NCBI GenBank assembly: GCA_023129415.1
Contig: JAGMCF010000139.1
Coordinates: forward strand, 1 to 36,453
DNA from: Candidatus Cloacimonadota bacterium
Lineage (GTDB): Bacteria; Cloacimonadota; Cloacimonadia; JGIOTU-2
Reading direction: 5' to 3'
DNA: 36,453 nucleotides
The position numbers and the translations under genes were made by a program. The notes beneath the pieces are model-generated. The model did no database searches and was not told the origin of the DNA. It saw only the letters and a program-made list of their open reading frames with translations. Position 1 is the stretch's first letter, and each line of letters starts with the position of its first letter. Of this stretch, positions 1 through 6,713 are shown one piece after another.

Positions 1-469
1 TTGGGATTTTAAACCAGGTCTCGCCGGTAATCCAAATCCCAGCCGCTTCAGTTCTATCAATTCCGGTTGAGAATGCACCAAATGCACCATAAGTGCAAGT
101 ATGACTATCACTTCCAACAATTATACTACCGGGAACAGCCAATCCTTTCTCCGGAAGAACTTGATGGCAAATCCCACTACCAATGTCATAAAAATGCACA
201 ATGCTTTGCTTTTTGACAAATTCACGAATTTGCTTGTGGTTATTAGCTGTTGAAGCATTTGCAGCAGGTATTACATGATCCAAAATTATCACCAGTCGTT
301 CAGGATTTTTTACCTTAATACCCTCTTTAACTTGAGCCAATTTTTTGATGATTGCAGCAGTATTATCATGAGTAAGAATATAATCTGGTTCTACAAAGAC
401 AATCTCACCTTCTTTAACTAACTTTCCAAGTTTATTTTCAAAAACCTTTTGAATGAAAGTCTTTCCCAT
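1..469 (-). CDS. LeuC/homoaconitase-family dehydratase large subunit, partial
   Basis: This is the N-terminal part (about 156 codons) of an aconitase-superfamily hydro-lyase; the rest lies beyond the left edge. The protein begins MGKTFIQKVFENK and contains LDHVIPAAN, then GSGICHQVLPEKG and VGSDSHTCTYGAFG, the hallmark blocks of 3-isopropylmalate dehydratase and homoaconitase large subunits, which carry a [4Fe-4S] cluster. The cluster cysteines further downstream are mostly outside the window. The ATG at 469 is preceded by a good AAAGGA ribosome site. It follows the class II aldolase on the same strand after about 100 bp that hold a hairpin. Which 2- or 3-hydroxyacid it isomerises cannot be told; LeuC, homoaconitase or 2,3-dimethylmalate dehydratase are all possible, and the small subunit is not visible. 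Confidence 0.88.
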   Translation of the reverse strand, partial: MGKTFIQKVFENKLGKLVKEGEIVFVEPDYILTHDNTAAIIKKLAQVKEGIKVKNPERLVIILDHVIPAANASTANNHKQIREFVKKQSIVHFYDIGSGICHQVLPEKGLAVPGSIIVGSDSHTCTYGAFGAFSTGIDRTEAAGIWITGETWFKIP

Positions 470-487
470 TATATTTCCTTTCAATTC

Positions 488-528
488 CATTCCCAATCCT
501 CAATTGAATTGAGGAGGGCTTGGGAATG
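488..528. repeat. Imperfect hairpin between aldolase and dehydratase genes
   Basis: The arms CATTCCCAA (488-496) and TTGGGAATG (520-528) are exact complements, and the interior TCAATTGAATTGA is itself palindromic. It has no T-run on either side, so it is more likely an RNA-processing hairpin or a small repeat element than a terminator. Confidence 0.5.
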
Positions 529-570
529 AGAGTTATACAAATTAACTATGAATCATCCACTTTTCTGAGT

Positions 571-1173
571 TCAAGTATCTTTTAACTTTTTATTTATATT
601 TAAAATTATTGACCCAGCTTCTTCAGGACTTTCACCTAAACTCAAAAATCCATGATCCTTCATAATAAGAAAATTTTCATTACCTAAAACTTCTATTACA
701 CTGTTTACTAACTTTAGCGAACCATACGGAGCAGAATATACAGTAGATTTCAAACCCAATTCTATAAAATTTTCAAGCAATTCCTTGCAATGTCCGTGAA
801 AGATTGCATTTATATCGCTTCGTTTCTGATAAATTGTGTAATGTAACATTGATTCTGAAGAAGGATCCTTTCTTCCATTAACCCATATTTTTTTTCGATT
901 TAATTCTACATTTTTAACTTCTACAAAATCTTCATCTCGCAAATTAGCTAAATCAGAATAAGAAGCAGTTATAATAAATCCATTATTATTTCTAAAACTA
1001 AGATTCCCGGCAGAGCTCAATCTATCAGACTCTTTTTCATTTTTGTAATGAGGGATAAATCCCATCTCTGAAAATTTTTTACCCCATTTTTTGAGTTCAT
1101 TGATTTGAGAAAATTGTGGAATATCTTTCTCTAAGAATAATGTTTGAAATTTTATACCAATATATTCTTTCAC
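571..1173 (-). CDS. Class II aldolase/adducin family protein
   Basis: A 200-residue cytosolic protein of the class II aldolase family (fuculose-phosphate aldolase, ribulose-phosphate epimerase, MtnB). Visible hallmarks are SSAGNLSFR near residue 53, SSESMLHYTIYQ around 105-115, the metal-binding pair H126 and H128 in FHGHC, and a third histidine in KDHGFLSLG (H174). The start is a GTG at 1173, three bases beyond the mtnA stop, so the two genes are almost certainly co-transcribed and translationally coupled. Next to mtnA, the likely substrate is 5-methylthioribulose-1-phosphate (MtnB-type dehydration) or 5-deoxyribulose-1-phosphate (aldol cleavage, as in the DHAP shunt for 5'-deoxyadenosine and methylthioadenosine). 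The sequence alone does not decide between them. Confidence 0.88.
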   Translation of the reverse strand: MKEYIGIKFQTLFLEKDIPQFSQINELKKWGKKFSEMGFIPHYKNEKESDRLSSAGNLSFRNNNGFIITASYSDLANLRDEDFVEVKNVELNRKKIWVNGRKDPSSESMLHYTIYQKRSDINAIFHGHCKELLENFIELGLKSTVYSAPYGSLKLVNSVIEVLGNENFLIMKDHGFLSLGESPEEAGSIILNINKKLKDT

Positions 1174-1176
1174 TTC

Positions 1177-2214
1177 TTAATCTTCTCTTTTTTGACCCTT
1201 TGATTTTAATTTTTCGTTTTTAGTTTTATATTTTCTATTTTGTATAATTCCTTTTTCAGTGATAATTCCAGTAATGTATTTTGCCGGAGTAATGTCAAAT
1301 GCTGGATTAAAGGCTTTACTTCCTTTGTTTGCAACATATTTGCCATTAATCTTCATAACTTCATCTTGAGAGCGTTCTTCAATTATAATATCATTTCCAC
1401 TTTGGCAGTCTATATCGATAGTGCTGGTTGGTGCCACAACATAGAAAGGGATATTATTCTCTTTTGCCAGAACTGCTTTTTCATAAGTTCCAATTTTATT
1501 TGCTAAATCTCCATTTTTTGCGATTCTATCTGCACCTACAAAAATTATGTCAATTTTTCCTTTTTGCATAAAAAATCCAGCCGCATTATCAACTATGATT
1601 GAATGAGGAATTCCTGCTTGAGATAATTCCCATGCTGTAATTTTGCTACCCTGAAGGCGGGGTCTTGTTTCATCTACATAAACAAATATTTTTCTGCCCT
1701 GATTATGTGCTGTATATATTGGAGCAAGAGCACTTCCCAGACCAGCAATTGCCAATTTACCTGCATTACAATGAGTTAATATGCTGTCACCATCTTTTAT
1801 TAATTTCGCTCCAATCTTGCCCATAATTTTTGAATTCTTTATATCTCTTTCAAGAATCTGATGTGCTGTTTTCCATGCTGTTTCTTTTGGCGTTTCGCTA
1901 TTTACAGATTTTTGATAAACAAGATTTGTAGCATAAAACAGATTTTGTGCTGTTGGTCTTGTATTTTCAATAATCTTTTTTGCATCTAGGATTTGCTTTG
2001 GGTTATTAAATTCAGAGAATGCTTGAGCCATAGCAAAGCCAGCAGCAACTCCGATGGTGCCTGCACCTCGCAGTTTCATCTCTTTAATAGCAGCAGCAGT
2101 CTGCTGAAAATTTGATAACTTTAAAATTTCAAGTTTACTTGGGAGTTTCGTCTGATCAATAATAAATACTATTTCATTCTTTGACCAAATTGCGCAAATA
2201 TCAATCTTATTCAT
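1177..2214 (-). CDS. mtnA: S-methyl-5-thioribose-1-phosphate isomerase
   Basis: A 345-residue aldose-ketose isomerase of the eIF-2B alpha/beta/delta superfamily. It converts 5-methylthioribose-1-phosphate to 5-methylthioribulose-1-phosphate and may accept 5-deoxyribose-1-phosphate. Diagnostic blocks are RGAGTIGVAAGFAMA (about 49-63), LTHCNAGKLA with the catalytic cysteine C149, YVDETRPRLQGSKITAWEL, and VGADRIAKNGDLANKIGT with the catalytic aspartate D229. Length matches the family. The last residues (KYKTKNEKLKSKGQKRED) form a charged tail without clear homology. The gene leads the three-gene minus-strand set mtnA, class II aldolase, LeuC-like dehydratase. No strong ribosome site precedes the ATG. 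A kinase or phosphorylase that would supply the substrate is not in the window. Confidence 0.93.
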   Translation of the reverse strand: MNKIDICAIWSKNEIVFIIDQTKLPSKLEILKLSNFQQTAAAIKEMKLRGAGTIGVAAGFAMAQAFSEFNNPKQILDAKKIIENTRPTAQNLFYATNLVYQKSVNSETPKETAWKTAHQILERDIKNSKIMGKIGAKLIKDGDSILTHCNAGKLAIAGLGSALAPIYTAHNQGRKIFVYVDETRPRLQGSKITAWELSQAGIPHSIIVDNAAGFFMQKGKIDIIFVGADRIAKNGDLANKIGTYEKAVLAKENNIPFYVVAPTSTIDIDCQSGNDIIIEERSQDEVMKINGKYVANKGSKAFNPAFDITPAKYITGIITEKGIIQNRKYKTKNEKLKSKGQKRED

Positions 2215-2278
2215 AACATATTCATTTATTAAATTTATAAAAAACTTGTCAAAAAATAAGTCTCTTTTTTATGAATAG

Positions 2279-2381
2279 CACACTGAAAAACACTGATTAA
2301 AGACGCAGATAAGCACTGAAGTTAATATATCAAATTTTTATCTGTGTTTTTCAGCTCTATCAATGTTCTTCTGTGTCGAAT
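2279..2381. repeat. Dispersed inverted repeat in the mtnA/nitroreductase spacer
   Basis: The 187-bp divergent spacer 2215-2401 holds CTGAAAAACAC (2283-2293) and its exact complement GTGTTTTTCAG (2344-2354), with related CACTGATT and ATCTGTG words between and beside them. The same vocabulary (CACTGAT, ATCTGTG) recurs at 24786-25056 and 28271-28352, so this is a member of a dispersed repeat family rather than a private promoter. Promoters for mtnA and the nitroreductase must also lie in this spacer, but I could not identify them. Confidence 0.65.
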
Positions 2382-2401
2382 TAAAGGTATAGAGGTAAAA
2401 A

Positions 2402-2956
2402 ATGACAGTATTTGATGCTATCAAATCCAGAAGAAGCATAAGAAAATATTCTACAAAAGATATTGAAGAAGAAAAATTGAACATAATTTTAGAAGCAGGA
2501 AGATTAGCACCATCCTGGAAAAATAATCAATGCTGGAGATTTGTTGTGGTAAAAAATAAAGAGAAAATTAAACAGCTTGCTTTGAAATCTGGTTTTATTA
2601 GCAAAGTCAATTTTTTCATTAAGGATGTTCCTGTGGTTATAGTCGCTTGTGCAAATCCAAAGGAAAGTGGATTTATGAATGGTCAGCATTATTATCTTGT
2701 TGATACAGCTATTGCTTTTCAGCAAATGATGTTAACTGCATGGGAGATGGGAATTGGCTCTTGCTGGCTTGGTGCTTTTAATGAAGAAAAAGTAAAGCAA
2801 ATTCTTGAAATTCCAGAAAATATAAAGGTGGTTGCCCTCAGTCCTTTTGGTTATCCTGCAGAAAAAGAAGGTTTATATGCAAAGGCTGTTAAAACATTTG
2901 CAGGAAGCAAAAATAGGAAAAGTCTTGATGAGATTGTGCATTATGATAAATGGTAA
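2402..2956 (+). CDS. Nitroreductase family FMN oxidoreductase
   Basis: A 184-residue FMN-dependent NAD(P)H oxidoreductase of the nitroreductase family. The N-terminus has the family pattern AIKSRRSIRKYS, with the basic residues that bind the FMN phosphate, followed by LAPSWKNNQCWRFVVV at about 38-53. The C-terminal half has AFQQMMLTAWEMGIGSCWLGAF and ALSPFGYPAE, the usual second FMN region. An AGAGGT ribosome site lies just before the ATG. It is one of the few plus-strand genes and is flanked by repeats on both sides, so it is probably monocistronic. The physiological substrate is unknown. Its last 65 bp occur again at 4158-4222. Confidence 0.92.
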   Translation: MTVFDAIKSRRSIRKYSTKDIEEEKLNIILEAGRLAPSWKNNQCWRFVVVKNKEKIKQLALKSGFISKVNFFIKDVPVVIVACANPKESGFMNGQHYYLVDTAIAFQQMMLTAWEMGIGSCWLGAFNEEKVKQILEIPENIKVVALSPFGYPAEKEGLYAKAVKTFAGSKNRKSLDEIVHYDKW

Positions 2957-2962
2957 CCTATT

Positions 2963-3032
2963 GCTGGTTCAAGTATGTTACTTGAACCAATTGTTTCAAA
3001 CATTTAGGTTCAGATTGCAAATCTGAACCAGC
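2963..3032. repeat. Two-hairpin GCTGGTTC repeat, possible terminator of the nitroreductase
   Basis: Outer arms GCTGGTTC (from 2963) and GAACCAGC (to 3032) enclose two hairpins: GGTTCAAGT/ACTTGAACC at 2966-2988 and GGTTCAGATT/AATCTGAACC at 3007-3029. The two stems differ in sequence, but each remains self-complementary. It begins six bases after the nitroreductase stop and could end that transcript, although no T-run follows. Confidence 0.7.
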
Positions 3033-3107
3033 AAAGGGTTCTTATCTTAAATCAAGGTCTTGTAATGTTTATGACTTAGCAATATTAAGATTCTAAAGAT
3101 ATTTATT

Positions 3108-3938
3108 TTACTTCTTTAAGCACCAGAGAGTTGCCTTTTTCATCAAATCCCAATCTGAACCCCGATCATCCAATTCCTCAATAGGCGGTAATCCATCACG
3201 CTCGCTGTCCTCTTCAAATTCCGGATGTGTACCGATTATAAATACCTTACCCGAACCATAATCAAAAGCTGCCATCATAGGCTGTTTTCCTATATCATAC
3301 CTCCCTAAAATATCTATATTAGCACTACTATCAGGATCGAAAAAAGGTCCATAACAATAACATATCCATGTTGTATCCTGTTCAGTTTTGGTTATGTAAT
3401 GAGTGGAATCTACAATATTTACCTTACACATTGTACATTCGGGATAAGGAGCAATATCATCAATAGGTCCTATAGTTGTGCCTTGAAATATTCCCAAAGG
3501 CACCATTGGGAGCTGATTACCTTGCCAGAAAACATTTTCCCCTGTAAAATATGCTCCACCACAAATCCCGATATAAGCTCCACCATTACGAATAAAATCC
3601 AGAATTTTCTCCTTTCCTTCTAAAGAAATATCCTGTGCATATTGATACATACTGCCACCCGGAACACACAGAATATTGAAATTTTCAAGACCCTCATTGT
3701 TTATTAAATCTGCCTTCACCAATACGACTGTATAACCCATCCACTTAAACATGTTCATCGTTGCCTTGATACAATCTTCATCTGCGCCCTGGTCTGAATA
3801 AAGTGCTATTTGAATATCATTTTTCGGTGTGGTTGTTCTTTTGCAATTAGTGAGTAATAAAACAAATAAAGAAATGAATACCAAACTTATTAGCCATTTA
3901 ACTGATTTCCAACTTTTTTTTCTTACTTTTTGTTTCAT
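3108..3938 (-). CDS. Lipoprotein with class I glutamine-amidotransferase-like (BPL_N) domain
   Basis: A 276-residue protein with a basic N-terminus, a hydrophobic segment and a lipobox ending LLLTNC (lipidated C32), so it is probably anchored facing the periplasm. The rest is a single flavodoxin-like amidotransferase fold resembling the N-terminal domain of biotin-protein ligase: ILCVPGGSMYQYAQDI (89-104), the nucleophile elbow GICGGAY with C126, and FIIGTHPEFEEDSE carrying H238 and E240, a plausible Cys-His-Glu triad. There is no ligase domain, so biotinylation is not expected; a periplasmic amidase or peptidase-like role is possible but unproven. A GGGAG ribosome site precedes the ATG. Neighbours are repeats and beta-helix lipoproteins, which give no pathway hint. 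Confidence 0.8.
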   Translation of the reverse strand: MKQKVRKKSWKSVKWLISLVFISLFVLLLTNCKRTTTPKNDIQIALYSDQGADEDCIKATMNMFKWMGYTVVLVKADLINNEGLENFNILCVPGGSMYQYAQDISLEGKEKILDFIRNGGAYIGICGGAYFTGENVFWQGNQLPMVPLGIFQGTTIGPIDDIAPYPECTMCKVNIVDSTHYITKTEQDTTWICYCYGPFFDPDSSANIDILGRYDIGKQPMMAAFDYGSGKVFIIGTHPEFEEDSERDGLPPIEELDDRGSDWDLMKKATLWCLKK

Positions 3939-4031
3939 CTTAATCTCCCTTTTTTTTATTTTCTTTTAATAATAATCTTTTCAGATTTTATAGTATTATA
4001 AATGAAATCTTTGTTTTTTTGAGCAAGAAAA

Positions 4032-4125
4032 TTAACCACAAAGTTCGCAGAGTAGACGCAAAGGACACAAAGATAATAAAATAACTCGGTGAACTTTGCG
4101 CCTTCTTTGCGTTCTCTGCGGTTAG
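4032..4125. repeat. CGCAAAG-type long inverted repeat
   Basis: The left part (4032-4072) carries AACCACAAAGTTCGCAGAG and CGCAAAGGACACAAAG. The right part (4092-4125) carries the near-complement, including TTCTTTGCGTTCTCTGCGG. It resembles the widespread intergenic repeats built from 'CTTTGCG' words seen in many FCB and related genomes. It lies upstream of the lipoprotein gene, and no coding potential was seen. Confidence 0.7.
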
Positions 4126-4157
4126 TTGCAGTTTACTGCGCTATGTATTCTCAAGTT

Positions 4158-4222
4158 GTGAAAACATTTGCAGGAAGCAAAAATGGGAAAAGTCTTGATG
4201 AGATTGTGCATTATGATAAGTG
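4158..4222 (+). pseudogene. Duplicated 3' end of the nitroreductase gene
   Basis: These 65 bp repeat 2888-2952, the last codons of the nitroreductase, with three substitutions (at 4160, 4185 and 4220). The matching peptide would be VKTFAGSKNGKSLDEIVHYDK followed by an altered end. No upstream nitroreductase sequence accompanies it, so it is a non-functional fragment. It could be the trace of a rearrangement that placed the 2957-4157 segment (repeat, lipoprotein gene, repeat) between two copies, or the last remnant of a lost second nitroreductase gene. Confidence 0.8.
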
Positions 4223-4235
4223 ATAATGAAATTTG

Positions 4236-4345
4236 ACTTATCCCGATACATCGGGATGAGTTAAGTTTCGTTATATGTCAATACACCTTAAGTCAAGTCT
4301 TACAGACTTAACTCAAGATTTTACATGTATTGGGATAACTCAAGA
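4236..4345. repeat. Clustered hairpins incl. CTTAAGTCAAGT family repeat
   Basis: ATCCCGATACATCGGGAT (4240-4257) is a perfect hairpin. It is followed by CTTAAGTCAAGTCT (4287-4300) paired with AGACTTAACTCAAG (4304-4317), and a further AACTCAAGATT. The second hairpin belongs to the same family as the one at 21044-21079, which supplies the end of the ygfK gene. Here it lies just downstream of the beta-helix lipoprotein stop. Confidence 0.65.
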
Positions 4346-4359
4346 TTGATTTCCAATAA

Positions 4360-5409
4360 TTACCATTGCCACTCATAAGCACCCATATCAATTTTATTGA
4401 CAATACGGGGATTACCATCAATGTCATATTCAGGTAATTCAAGATCATCAATATCTAAGGTTCCTTTATCTATACAGGGAGAATTTTGCTGAAGTTGATA
4501 GTTATTGTTAAGCGGGTCTTCAAATTTTGGGTCTTCATAAATATTCTCTTTATAAGCTGGATTTATTGAAGAAATTTGCTCAGATGCACACGAATATGAA
4601 ACAGTAACATTATTATTCCAAACTTCAAAACAGGTTCCATTACCCCAGATTATACTGTTCTTAACAATGGCTGACTCTCCATACCAGAGCCTAATCCCCC
4701 ACTCTTCATTGTCCACAATAGTATTATTAACCATCTCAGCAGAAGCAGACCAACAATATACTCCCCTCTTATTTTTCACAATCAGATTGTTTATTACAAA
4801 TGGATTTGAATTATTCTTTGAATATATACCCTCTGATTCATTGTATTCTATGATATTTAATATAATAGTGGGCTGAGATTGATAATCACACATAATTCCG
4901 ACTTCATTTTTAGAAATAGTATTATTTTCAATAACTGGATGAGCATGCTTGCAATATATTCCAACCCATCCACAATCTGAGATAGTACAATTTCTTATTG
5001 TGGGAAATACAAACTCGCAATAAATTCCAGGTTTATAGACTTTACTTTCAGCTTTTCTAATTGTAATGCCATCTACCACATCCAGACTGGTCTGGTTGGT
5101 GTTATTGAAAACAAATGCCATACCTTTTCCATTACAATCAATTATTGCATGATTAGCATCAGGGGCAAGTGTAATGGTTATATGTTTTTCGTCACCATCC
5201 CAGGTGAGATTCTTATCCTTATCTTCTTCATAAGTCCCTTGGGTAAGATAGATTGTATCACCATCAACTGCTGAATCTATAGCTTCTTGAATAGTTGAAT
5301 ATAATAATGAATCAAGGATTACGCCAGAATTAGTTGGTTTTTCTTCACATGACATTAGTAACAAAACAAGAACTAATAAAACTAATATATAAAAATAAAC
5401 CTTATTCAT
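4360..5409 (-). CDS. Right-handed beta-helix lipoprotein (first of tandem pair)
   Basis: A 349-residue lipoprotein: hydrophobic signal followed by LLLMSC (lipidated C21), a short linker, then a parallel beta-helix. The entry motif YSTIQEAIDSAVDGDTIYL (about 38-56) is typical of NosD/DUF1565-type proteins. Successive coils carry NCTISDC, ENNTISKNEVGIMC, VINNLIVKNKRGVYC and MVNNTIVDNEEWGI. The end has SPCIDKGT and GNPRIVNKIDMGAYEW, the usual closing motif of such surface proteins. It is about half identical by eye to the next gene upstream (5533-6597), so the two arose by tandem duplication. A GGGAGAG ribosome site precedes the ATG. Function unknown: a cell-surface carbohydrate-binding or scaffolding role is usual for the fold, with no catalytic residues that I can assign. 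Confidence 0.85.
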   Translation of the reverse strand: MNKVYFYILVLLVLVLLLMSCEEKPTNSGVILDSLLYSTIQEAIDSAVDGDTIYLTQGTYEEDKDKNLTWDGDEKHITITLAPDANHAIIDCNGKGMAFVFNNTNQTSLDVVDGITIRKAESKVYKPGIYCEFVFPTIRNCTISDCGWVGIYCKHAHPVIENNTISKNEVGIMCDYQSQPTIILNIIEYNESEGIYSKNNSNPFVINNLIVKNKRGVYCWSASAEMVNNTIVDNEEWGIRLWYGESAIVKNSIIWGNGTCFEVWNNNVTVSYSCASEQISSINPAYKENIYEDPKFEDPLNNNYQLQQNSPCIDKGTLDIDDLELPEYDIDGNPRIVNKIDMGAYEWQW

Positions 5410-5532
5410 GATTTCTCTCCCTAACTTTTGGTTTTGTTAATTTACTAATATTCTTTCTCTAAACTTAATAATGAAGGTGATATTCACAAATGGCACTTAG
5501 TTTATTTAGAACATTTGAATATTACAATAACT

Positions 5533-6597
5533 TTACCATTCATAAACTCCCATATCAACAACTTCATTATTAATTCTTTGTTCATCATCTAAATCAACAT
5601 CCCAATAAACAGCATCATTGTCACCCTCATTAATACAGGGACTTATACTTGGCAAATGGTAATTTGTCCCTGGAAATACAAAAAGTGGGTCATCATAAAT
5701 ATTTCCTAAAGTATCGGGATTAACAGAGGCAAAAGAATCCTGGGCGCAAGAATATGAAACTACTATATTGATATCCGCAGTCTGAAAACCTTTTCCGTTA
5801 TCCCAGATAATGCAGTTTATTACTTCAGAAGAATCACTATTAATATAATTTATCCCCCATACTTCGTTATCAGCGATCGTATTATTTACCATCCATGCTC
5901 TTCCATACAAGCAATATATACCTCTTTTATTATGTACAATAAGATTATTGATAATTGAAGGATATGAATCACCGCTAACAAAAACACCATCAAGTTCGTT
6001 TTCCCGGATAATATTAAGTTTGATTAATGGACTTGATTCATTATCTGCCATAATTCCATCTTTATTATCAAAAATTTCACAATTTTCAATTATTGGGTCA
6101 GCATTATCACAATATATACCACACCATCCACAATCTTTTATTATACAATTTTTTATTGTAACTGCTACATCTTCACAATAAATTCCAGCATAACCAATCT
6201 CATTTTCACTGTCACATTTTTCACAATTTCTTATAGTAATACCATCAATAACATCTGAAGTATTTTGATGGGTACAATTGAATATAAACCCATTCCCTTT
6301 TCCATTGCATTCAATAATAGCATAATCAGCTTCTTGGTGAAGCTTAATAGTTAAATGCTTTTCATTTCCATCCCAGTTTAGATTTTTATCTCCAGCATCT
6401 GCGAAAATTCCTTGTGTGAGAAAAATAGTATCACCATCTACTGCTTCATCTATTGCTTCTTGAATAGTAGAATAACGTAATGAATCCAGTATTACTCCAA
6501 AATTATAAGATTCAATCTCAGTTGTTTTTTCACCACAAGAGATAGTTACTAAAATTAGAGTAATTATAAGGATTATTATTAAACTTTTGTTTTTCAT
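5533..6597 (-). CDS. Right-handed beta-helix lipoprotein (second of tandem pair)
   Basis: A 354-residue paralogue of the gene at 4360-5409, with the same plan: signal MKNKSLIIIL..., lipidated C21 after LVTIS, YSTIQEAIDEAVDGDTIFL, repeated beta-helix coils (NCIIKDCGWCGIYC, IINNLIVHNKRGIYC, MVNNTIADNEVWGI) and closing VVDMGVYEW. The reading frame runs open for another 23 codons to 6666, but that stretch lies partly in an upstream REP-like repeat and would put polar residues before the signal. The ATG at 6597, with an AGGA site upstream, is the right start. Coil sequences differ more at surface positions than at core Asn, Ile and Cys positions. Likely exposed on the cell surface; ligand unknown. 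Confidence 0.86.
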   Translation of the reverse strand: MKNKSLIIILIITLILVTISCGEKTTEIESYNFGVILDSLRYSTIQEAIDEAVDGDTIFLTQGIFADAGDKNLNWDGNEKHLTIKLHQEADYAIIECNGKGNGFIFNCTHQNTSDVIDGITIRNCEKCDSENEIGYAGIYCEDVAVTIKNCIIKDCGWCGIYCDNADPIIENCEIFDNKDGIMADNESSPLIKLNIIRENELDGVFVSGDSYPSIINNLIVHNKRGIYCLYGRAWMVNNTIADNEVWGINYINSDSSEVINCIIWDNGKGFQTADINIVVSYSCAQDSFASVNPDTLGNIYDDPLFVFPGTNYHLPSISPCINEGDNDAVYWDVDLDDEQRINNEVVDMGVYEW

Positions 6598-6625
6598 TGT
6601 TTTGTCCTTTTGTTTATTATTATTT

Positions 6626-6704
6626 GGAGTAGCTCCGATATATCGGAGCTTATTTGGAGTAGGCAACTCTGTTGCCTAAATACGGCGAGAAACTCGCCGA
6701 CTCC
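6626..6704. repeat. REP/BIME-like GGAGTAG element upstream of the beta-helix gene
   Basis: Two GGAGTAG words (6626 and 6656) are each followed by a hairpin (CTCCGATATATCGGAG; GGCAACTCTGTTGCC). The element ends with an inverted unit whose stem is GGCGAG/CTCGCC and whose end is ACTCC. A GTAG tetranucleotide beside a short hairpin is the classical REP layout. The stems differ from those at 8765-8896 and 9596-9720 but keep pairing. Confidence 0.75.
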
Positions 6705-6713
6705 ATAATCTCC

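Noticed and set aside
6598-6666. Longer N-terminus for the second beta-helix lipoprotein
   Set aside because: The extra 23 codons come partly from a REP-like repeat and would bury the lipoprotein signal.
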